DNA of 64,000 nt from Buxus sempervirens (lineage: Eukaryota > Streptophyta > Magnoliopsida > Buxales > Buxaceae): positions 44,630,766-44,694,765 of the forward strand of contig OX387184.1 in the NCBI GenBank assembly GCA_947561395.2, read 5' to 3'. Under the pieces are notes generated by a model. The model was not told where the DNA came from, did not search any database, and saw nothing but the letters and a program-made list of their open reading frames with translations. This document shows, piece by piece, positions 53,226-61,894 of the stretch (positions within the stretch are counted from its first letter, which is position 1; each line of letters opens with the position of its first letter). A program made the position numbers and the translations under genes.

Positions 53226-54576
53226 GTTCATAAAAAATTCCCTCATTTAAGGGAAAATTTTCCAAAATCTTCTCATACAATCTAATTATCTTCTCCCACA
53301 GATCAGTCCACACCTCCATACTGTAACACCAACCCTTTCATGAGGCCATATATCCCAACTTTGCAAACCTACATCCCACCTTCTTCACCTAAGACAGTGG
53401 GTGAGCTTGGGCCACAGCCAGGACAATAGCGGGATTTTGCTAAAGATATTTGGGTTTTTTTCGCCATGACTGAAGGCGAGAAAACTGAAGAAGATAAGGA
53501 GTTGCCTTTCATTGATTGGGCAGTAGTGAAAATTCCAGATGATGTCATATATGGGTTGAGCCCCACAGCAGAAAAGGGCAGTACAATTCATCCGGTGATG
53601 ATGGCCTCGGATTCTGAACTTGAGGAGTAAGCTTGCACTATTTCCCCTGCTTCAGAAAAATTTATTTTGAAAAATTGGGAGGAAACTCCCCTTACCTTTG
53701 AAGCGGCGTTTGATTGGCAAATAGACGCAGCCTCCAAAAAAAAACTCCATTAGTGGATTACCCTTTTCCTGAAAGTTTTAATGAGCCTTCATCTTTAGGA
53801 AAAGTTTTTTCTGAAGGCTCTCAAAAAATCAAAAAAAATTTTTCTATGTTTTCTAGAAAATTTAAATTTTTCAAAAAGATCCAAACCACTTATGAACCAT
53901 ATAAGCAAACAGAATTAGATCAGGCTGAATATGAATTTGACCTTGAGCTCGACTTTGACCTAATGGGGATCGAAGAAGAGACCGAGGTTGAAGAAGACGA
54001 CCCTCCTAAAGAAATTGCATATCAGTTGGAGCGTCATGAAAATGGTGTGCAACCTAATTTGAAGAGACCATCTCAATAAATCTAGGGATCAAAGATGACC
54101 CAAAAATAGTGAAGATTAAGGCATGCCTATTTGATGTGCAGCGTGATGAAATGTCACGATTCTTGGCAGATTATAAGGATGTGTTTGCATGGTTGTATCG
54201 GGATATGCCAGGATTGGATATTGACATGATTCTACACAGGCTACCAATTCTACCAGGGGTTAAGCCGGTCAAGCAAAAGTTGAGAAGATTGAAACCTGAA
54301 AGGACATTGAAAGTCAAAGATGAAATGGTCAAGCAATTCCAAGTGGGATTTTTGGTAGTCTCCACGTACCCTGAGTGGCTCACAAATATTGTGCCAGTAC
54401 CAAAGAAGGATGGGAAAGTTAGGATGTGTGTGGATTATAGAGATCTCAACAAGGCAAGCCCAAAGGATGATTTTCCGCTTCCACAAATTGACATTTTGGT
54501 CGACAATATTGCAGTACACAGTCTGTTCTCATTCATGGATGGCTTCTCAGGGTATAATCAAATCAAGATGGCAAAG
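53226..54576 (+). pseudogene. Tat pol: N-terminal linker and RT, part 1
   Basis: An acidic/charged linker (53400-54079, WAVVKIPDDVIYGLSP, frame change, then DLELDFDLMGIEEETEVEED) is followed by RT. RT starts with FLADYKDVFAWLYRDMPGLD and continues to PVPKKDGKVRMCVDYRDLNK, ASPKDDFPLPQIDILVDN and FSFMDGFSGYNQIKMA. LTR D interrupts it inside the RT palm. Confidence 0.88.
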
Positions 54577-57500
54577 TGTAAAATCCCGAAATTTTAATAA
54601 TATTAAAATTTTGTTTTAGGAAAATACTAATTTATTTAATTGATGGGAAAGTCTAGAAAGAGAGATTGAGCGGTCAAACCGGCATTGTCGGGCGAATCCG
54701 GGTGGAAGTTCTAATTAAAAGATAAGAAACATTAATTAGATTTTTAATTATTGGTTTAGGGTGGAAACTATTTAAGGGCAATATGGGAATTTCAGGAATC
54801 TTGATTTGTGTATATTTCATGTAAGAATATAGTTTAGTTTAAATAATTATTGTTGAGAATATTTTATTAGAATTGAGTCATAGTATGGGTAATATTGTGT
54901 TTGAGAAGGCATTATTTTGATCAAGTATCGATGAGTGGTTGGTGTAGGAGATATGGTGGTGGAGCATTGCATAGGATCATAAGAGAAAATCAAAAGTTTT
55001 GTAACGTAAGGGAAGTTGAAGTTGCTGATCGTCTCAATAGCTCTCTCTCCAAGCGTTTCTAACCGGTTTAACTTGGGAGAAGGCCAAACAGATGAAACAA
55101 AAATCTGAGAATTGAGAAAGAGTGGAGAGTTTTGTTGGAGAAGAAAGAGGAAGTCGTCCATTGCTGTTGCAGCAAGAAAACGTCCAGTTCAGATTGGCTA
55201 TTGGAGATTCTGGACGTGAGGATCATCCAAAGGAGTTGCTGTGTTGGTGAAGACGAAAACAAGAGGCAAGTAGCTCTTTTCAAGTTTTCCCTGATTGCAT
55301 GATTTGTGTTTACACGGATCCAGATTTGAAGAATCTAGAAAATTCCAGATTTATGTTCGTATAAGAATGATTAGGATGATCTTTTGCTTAAGTGGATTAA
55401 ATCAGAAATGTAATTAAGTTTAATCTGAGAATATTCTGTTCGTATGTTGATGTTGATCTGAGAATGATATTTCAGCTGTGGTAACTAAGTTATTAGAATT
55501 GTTGTTCATATGATAGAAGTGGTTTTTGTTAAATTCATTCATTTCAGTCAATGAGAATTCTGAACTATGCAAGTTAGCACCTTTTATAATAGCAAGTTTT
55601 CTGTGTTTTAAGATCTTATAAAGAAAGGAAATGTGTTTAAGGTCATTTTTAGTTTCTGTTAACATTTCGGGTGAATACTGTCTGATGGTTGTATAATTTG
55701 GTTATGTAATCTCAAAGGAGGCTTAATGAGTTATGAAGGATCTATGTGTTGTATTAGAAGATTTCTTGAGGTATGTGTGTGATTCGGAATGAGGGATTAC
55801 ATTTTATAGCAAGTTTGAGAAGTCCTCGAGTTGGAAAGTACCTGGTGCCAACCTAATGGACCTGGTGCCAACCTCAAAGAGGTTAGCACCAGACCCAAAA
55901 TAGCACTGCCGCCTAGTGCTTGGACTTGGTGCCAACCTCAAAGAGGTTAGCACCAGACCCAAAATAACACTGCCGCCTAGTGCTTGGACCTGGTGCCAAC
56001 CTAATGACCTGGTGCCAACCTCTTGGACCTGGTGCCAACCTAATGACCTGGTGCCAACCTCAAGCTAGCACCAGACTCAATTTGAACTAACGCTAAGGGG
56101 TTATATACCTGGCGCCTAACCTCACCGGGTTAGTGCCAGATGGTGCACATTAGCGCCATGTTTAATTGTGAAGAAATATTTCGGCTATTATGACATATGT
56201 GAGCAACCTTGGTTCCAGCTTCTTAAACCTATTCAAATGAGTTTATAACAGATCAAATTAACATCTGGAGTTGTAGATTCAAGTGAAGATTAATTACTAA
56301 TATGGATTAGAGACTTATTGGGAGAAAAATTCATGATACTAAATACCTGTGAAATTGTCTACAACAAATATTTGTAACTCTTTAAAAACTTATTTTTATA
56401 TCAAACTATTTAGTTGCTGTACCTGAGTTATGTAATGATAAATAAGGGAATCCAGAACTGTCAGAAGTATATTAAAAATTAGTTTGGACAATAGAATCTG
56501 TGGAATACTTTATATAAAGATATTTAGAGAAAGATAGCAAATCTGAACTCTGTTGTGTAAAAGATTAGCTAATGTGAGAATGATAATGCAGATTTTAACT
56601 TGTGTTTTGATGGGATTACCAATACTGATAGTAACCGGTAGAAAACAGTATTGTCAACAAGGTTAGAGCATAAGTGGTTTTGATATTAAATAGTAAAGGT
56701 AATAGCAGAAACTGAATTTTTTTTATCTGAGAGGATTGACCATTTGGGAATTATGGAACTGAGCTAACCATTCACTGATTTTTGCTGAACTCTTATTATG
56801 ATCTGAATTGTAATTGGTCATGGATTTCTCGTATGTTCATGGGTTACCATCTTGATAAAATGTAAGTGTTTTCATTGTATATAATTTCTGCTGTTGGATG
56901 GCTTTATTGTTTAATTGAAATTGAGATTGGTAGTTTTCACTATAAATTGGCTTCTCTTATATAAAGCATGGTTTTATGATAAATTTACACAGTAAATGAT
57001 AATTACTTGCCAAAGTAATAGGGTGAGACTTAGTGTGGATCCACAATCGAGTTGTAGTGAATTTTGTTTATTTTGTTTGGATTTAAGTCTAGGGTTCCTT
57101 CATGCGTTTCCTCCATGATGGAGAGGCCTTCCATGAGGGAAGTGCTGCAGCAACTCCGTTTCCACCATGAGGGTGAGGTCACACGGGTATTTCCGCCATG
57201 AGGGCGATGAATTGGTTGTTTGAGCTGTTGCAGTATTTCGACTGGATTGTTTGGAACACTAGTGCTTAGCCACACAAAATAGACAGACTTCACGAGTCCC
57301 AATACATAAGATTTTCTGAATGTGATTGACGATGTATTTCCGAGATTAGACGGATTACCGTGGTTAATCGTTGTGTATTTTAAATCGTACATGTTTTAGT
57401 ACTGTTACAACTATATTTTAGGCATGCATTGCTACTTGCTGAGATAGTTGTATCTCACTGTTTTGTTTTGTTTTCAGATCTCAGAGAGGACGATACATGC

Positions 57501-57667
57501 GGGTTTATGCTTGGTTTAGGTGAGTTGGGGAAAATTTTAGTTGACTCTGATTATGTTATTGCCATTTCATGTTTTCCTTACTCTGATATAGCGATCCTGT
57601 GTATAAAAGTAACCCTTGGGGAACGAGTTACGGTTTTTACTACGTAACCCGGTTCCGGGGCGTTACA
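54577..57667 (+). mobile_element. Solo LTR D (Tekay-like) in the RT domain
   Basis: 3091 bp, TGTAAAATCCCG to GGGGCGTTACA, with perfect 5-bp duplications CAAAG (54572-54576 and 57668-57672). Removing the LTR and one repeat rejoins RT in frame (IKMAK-EDQEKTAF). It contains tandem GGTGCCAACCTC/GAGGTTAGCACC units (55846-56160). No coding domain. Confidence 0.93.
55846..56160 (+). repeat. Imperfect palindromic tandem units in LTR D
   Basis: ACCTGGTGCCAACCTC and GAGGTTAGCACCAGAC face each other across AAA. The motif recurs many times, with two long near-identical units (about 55860-55915 and 55926-55985) also sharing ACTGCCGCCTAGTGCTTGG. Confidence 0.88.
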
Positions 57668-58630
57668 CAAAGGAAGATCAAGAGAAAACAGCTTTCATTA
57701 CACCTTGGGGTACTTTCCACTACACTGTCATGCCATTTAGGCTTAAGAAGGCCAGGGCAACCTACCAGCGGGCCATGACAGTACTGTTCCATGATATGAT
57801 CCATAAGGAGATGGAGGTCTATGTGGATGATATAATTGCCAAATCATGTGAAGAAGAGGACCATCTGGTCAACTTGAAGAAGGTGTTTGACCGACTCAGG
57901 AAATACAGTTTACGGCTTAACCTAGCAAAATGTGTCTTTTTGGTGGCTACATCAGGAAAATTATTGTGATTTATAGTGAGCAGAAGGGGAATTGAGGTTA
58001 ACCCTGCTAAAGCAAAGGAGATTATCTAAATGCCACCACCGAAAACAGAAAAGGAAGTTCGGGGTTTTCTTGGAAGGATTCAATATATAAGCCGGTTTAT
58101 AGCATAGCTCACTGCTATCTGTGAATCGATTTTCAAGCTTCTAAGAAAGAACAATCCAACGATCTGGAATGATGATTGCCAACAGGCCTTTGACAAGATA
58201 AAGGAATATTTGCTGAATCCACCTGTGCTAGTTTCACCAACTTCGGGAAGACCACTGATTCTGTACTTGTCAGTTTTGGAAACATCAATTGGGTGTGTCT
58301 TGGGACAGCATGATGAGACGAGCAGAAAGGAAAGGGCTATTTACTATCTGAGTAAGAAGTTCACAGAATATGAAGTATTTGCCTTTGGAAAAAACTTGTT
58401 GTGCTTTAGTGTGGGCAACTCAAAGATTGAGACATTACTTCCTCAGTCATTCACATCGTTGATATCCAGAATGGACCCATTGAAGTACTTATTTGAGAAA
58501 CCGGAACTAACTGGCAAAACGGCAAAGTGGCAGCTGTTGCTTTCTGAATTTGATCTCAAATATGTCACTCAAAAGGCAATTAAAGGTCAAGCAATTGCCG
58601 ATCACTTAGCTGAGTATCCTTTGCTAGACT
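57668..58630 (+). pseudogene. Tat pol: RT part 2 and RNase H
   Basis: EDQEKTAFITPWGTFHYTVM continues RT. The catalytic YVDD is at 57820-57831, followed by LNLAKCVF. In-frame stops occur near 57967, 58026 and 58105. The connection domain is RGFLGRIQYISRF, and the RNase H region is ILYLSVLETSIGCVLGQHDE, KERAIYYLSKKFTEYE and DPLKYLFEKPELTGKTAKWQ. It ends KGQAIADHLAEYP. Confidence 0.87.
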
Positions 58631-58639
58631 ATCAGCCTT

Positions 58640-59110
58640 TAAAGACTAATTTTCCGGATGAAGCAGTATTGTTTACTGAAGAAGAGGAAAGTGAAAGCTC
58701 TTGGCAGATGTTCTTCGACGGGGCCGCAAACATGAATGGAAATGGAATTGGGGCAGTTTTGGTCAAGTCGGATGGTTCACATATCCTGATCGCAGTGAAG
58801 TTGAGGTTCCAGTGCACAAACAATATTGCAGAATATGAAGCATGTATAATTGGGTTGCAAGCTACTCTAGATCATGAAGTAGAGGAACTTGATGTATACG
58901 GAGATTCGAGTCTTATCATCTTCCAAACAACTGGTGAATGGAAAGCCAAAGATCATAAGTTGATCCCATATCACCAGTATTTGAAAGAAATAAGCACCAA
59001 ATTTACTCGAATTTCCTTAGCTATATGCCAAGGGCCAAAAATCAGTTTGCAGATGCTTTGGCAACATTGGCTTCAATGATCAGTATTCCAGAAGACGTAG
59101 ATATTAAACC
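58640..59110 (+). pseudogene. Tat second (archaeal-type) RNase H
   Basis: WQMFFDGAANMNGNGIGAVL starts a complete second RNase H. Its acidic positions are visible in FFDGA, NNIAEYEACIIGLQ and VYGDSSLI. A frameshift near 59030 splits the end (AKNQFADALATLASM, the His/Asp end motif). A second RNase H between RT/RNase H and integrase is diagnostic of the Tat lineage. Confidence 0.85.
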
Positions 59111-59199
59111 ATTGGAAATTGAAGTTAGAGATGAACCAGCTTACTATCTTGTTCTAGAAGGAGTACCGTGGTTTCATAATATCAGGAATTTCTTGAATG

Positions 59200-60413
59200 A
59201 TCGGAGTTTGCCAGAAGGTTCTACTTCTACAGAAAAAGGGCAATACAGAGATTAGCAGGACAGTTCCTACTAAGTGGTGAGCAGTTATATAAGAGATCAC
59301 ACAATGATGTACTACTCAGATGTGTCACCAAGGCTGAATCAGAAAGGTTGATTGAGACTATATATGGAGGAGTCTGTGGACCTCATATGAACGGGCACAT
59401 GCTTGCAAAGAAGATTCTGCGATTGGGATACTATTGGTCAATGATGGAGCACGATTGCTGTGTACATGTTAAGAGGTCATCTATGCCAAATATATGCTGA
59501 TAACAAGCATGCACCATCAAGTGAGCTGCATAACATGACATCACCGTGGCCTTTCTCCATGTGGGGCATAGATGTCATTGGCATGATTTCCCCAGAAGCA
59601 TCAAATGGGCACAGATTCATTCTGGTAGCAATTGATTATTTCACCAAGTGGGTTGAAGCAGCTTCGTATGCAAATGTCACGAGTAACCATGTTCTTAAGT
59701 TTTTGAAGCACAATATCATTTGTTGCTATGGTTTGCCAAATGCCATAGTATCAGACAACGCTTCAAACATTAAGAACAAGGATATGAAGCGAATGTGTGA
59801 ACAGTTTCAGATCATTCATCACAAGTTAGCTCCGTACAGACCAAAGATGAATGGGGCAGTGGAAGCAGCAAACAAGAATATAAAGAAAATAATTCAGAAG
59901 ATGGTAGTAAGTTACAAAGATTGGCATGAAATGCTACTGCTTGCTCTACATGCCTACAGAACCTCAATCTGGACTTCTACTGGGGCAACCCCGTATTCCT
60001 TAGTTTATGGAATGGAAGCAGTTTTACCAATCGAAGTTGAAATCCCATCACTAAGAGTGCTAATGGAAGCAAAATTGGAAGAAGCTGAATGGATACAGTC
60101 AAGACATGATCAACTCAATCTGATAGAGGAAAAGCGTTTGAAGGCGCTTTGTCGTAGCCAGTTGTATCAGAAGAGAATGGCCAGGGCTTACAATAAGAAG
60201 GTGAAGCCCAGAACTTTCCAAGAAGGAAATTTGGTTTTAAAAAGAAATTTACCATTTTTGGAAGACCCTCGCGGTAAGTTCAAGCCAAATTGGGAAATGC
60301 CTTATGTTGTCAACAAGGTCCTATCAGGGGGTGCACTCATCTTAACAGAAATGGATGGAAAAGATTTTCCTGAGCCAATTAACTCTGATGCAATAAAAGG
60401 GTATTTTCCTTGA
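59200..60413 (+). pseudogene. Tat integrase
   Basis: A degenerate HHCC zinc part covers 59230-59500 (HMNGHMLAKKILRLGYYW, CHLCQIYADNKH after a frame change). An open frame from 59460 to the stop at 60411-60413 holds the catalytic core: Asp in WGIDVIGMI, Asp in VSDNASN, Glu in NGAVEAANKNIKK. The C-terminal DNA-binding part includes GNLVLKRNLPFLEDPRGKF. No chromodomain, as expected for Tat. Confidence 0.9.
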
Positions 60414-61387
60414 TCGAATATTACTAGGAAATGATTCGAGGCTATCTTTCTTTATTTCCCAAGATTTTAATCCCTAGTCTAGCCAAGTTGAGCTTGTTCA
60501 TTTTGTTTGATAAACCTAAACTGGGACTTACAGTTTCATACTGGGGCAAAGCTAATTGGGGCAAAAACAAAAAGAAAAAACAAGAAGAAATGAAAAAAAG
60601 AGCAAGGAATAGTGACAAATGAAAGCCAGGTGCAAAAAAAGAAAGAGAATGAACAAAGTTTGGGAATTGGGATCATATTCGTCATGACTGTAAGTCCAGT
60701 TGACCTATTTTCATGTTTGGAAAAATTTTGAGCCTTTAATACCCTTTTTTTCATAAACCAAGCCTAGCCTTCGTTTCGTCCTATTTTTAAGTCATCGATG
60801 ATTTTAGTATATTCTTTCAATTTTCAGAGTAAGGATTGGTGATGACGGAATGCAAAAACCAACCCCAGTGAAAACCATGACAGGTGCTAGGGGCAATATT
60901 GGTAAAAAAAGAAGAAAAAAAATAGAGTCAGAGGTTGAGTTGATCATGTTGTCCAAGCTTGAAGTGAAATCAGTATGAGCACTGGAGATGGAATAGATTG
61001 GAAATAACTGAGTCAATTCTAGAAGAAAAGGCATTTGTGGATGACTCTCAGGGTCCCAGGATAGACATAGCTGATCTCTCCCTATTGCTTGAATCATCCT
61101 TTTCATTATTCAGCTTGATTTTAATTCCTTCAATTATGGGTGATTAAGTATTTGGATCAAATTTAAAAAAAACAAAAAAATTAAAAAAAATAATATTTTG
61201 GCCAGTGATGAGAAATCAAATACTTTTCATAAAACCTTTGTTTTTACAAGCATCTGAGAATTCTGAGGCCAATAGTATAAAACCTATTTTGAATTAAATC
61301 CTTTGGCTTTCCACTATTGGAGTTTTCTTTTGTACAAAGGTATGGAAAAAAGAGAGAAAAAAGAAAGAAATAATGCAATAAAATGAG
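60414..61387 (+). other. Post-integrase spacer of the Tat element
   Basis: No supported coding frame. A/G-rich stretches (60565-60660, 60900-60935, 61160-61195) and the general position match the non-coding spacer these elements carry between integrase and the antisense ORF. Confidence 0.5.
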
Positions 61388-61894
61388 CTAGTCCCTATCC
61401 CCTAGCCGCTCTTCAAACTCCAAAATCCAAACTGCCTGAGTTGCAATAATCCCAGAAGCTTCCTTTACATCTGGATCGCTAAAAAAAGAGATGACCTCAT
61501 CTGAAAGTGCTTGCTTGATCCTCATACCTCTAAGGCTAGCTAAAGCATCTTGGTACTTCTGCCGTATCACTCGGACTTCAAAGTGACGAGCCTACCTTTG
61601 CTTCTCAAGTTTCTTTTCCAAAGCAATGTGGCGAGACACCTGCTCTTCAAGTTGCCTCTCCAGATCAATGCCTTGTATCCCAAGTTCTCCGGCCTCTCGT
61701 ACCCAAATTTGTTGAAGCCGCTTGTAGGATACTCTCTCAGAGACCAATATGTCTTCATAAGTTGGCGCAAGAACAGCAGGGGGATCCTCTGGTACTGGGG
61801 CATGACTCTGAACCTGCTCTCTGATCCAGAAAAGATAGTCCTTTACATGTAACTCAGAAAAGATTGGGCCCCTCAGGAAGCGTACATAGGACGA
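61388..61894 (-). pseudogene. Antisense ORF of the Tat element, truncated by LTR E
   Basis: The minus strand reads from the LTR E boundary: SSYVRFLRGPIFSELHVKDY, LFWIREQVQSHAPVPEDPP, then a Glu/Lys/Leu-rich stretch likely to form a coiled coil (LERQLEEQVSRHIALEKKLE). After one TAG (about 61592) it continues to VISFFSDPDVKEASGIIATQ and stops at 61388. Tat elements are known to carry an antisense ORF between pol and the 3' LTR, of unclear function. The N-terminal part should lie beyond LTR E, outside the window. Confidence 0.65.

Noticed and set aside
60431-60622. 63-codon plus-strand frame after integrase
   Set aside because: The end is low-complexity Lys-rich from A/G runs; the position is the known non-coding spacer of Tat elements.
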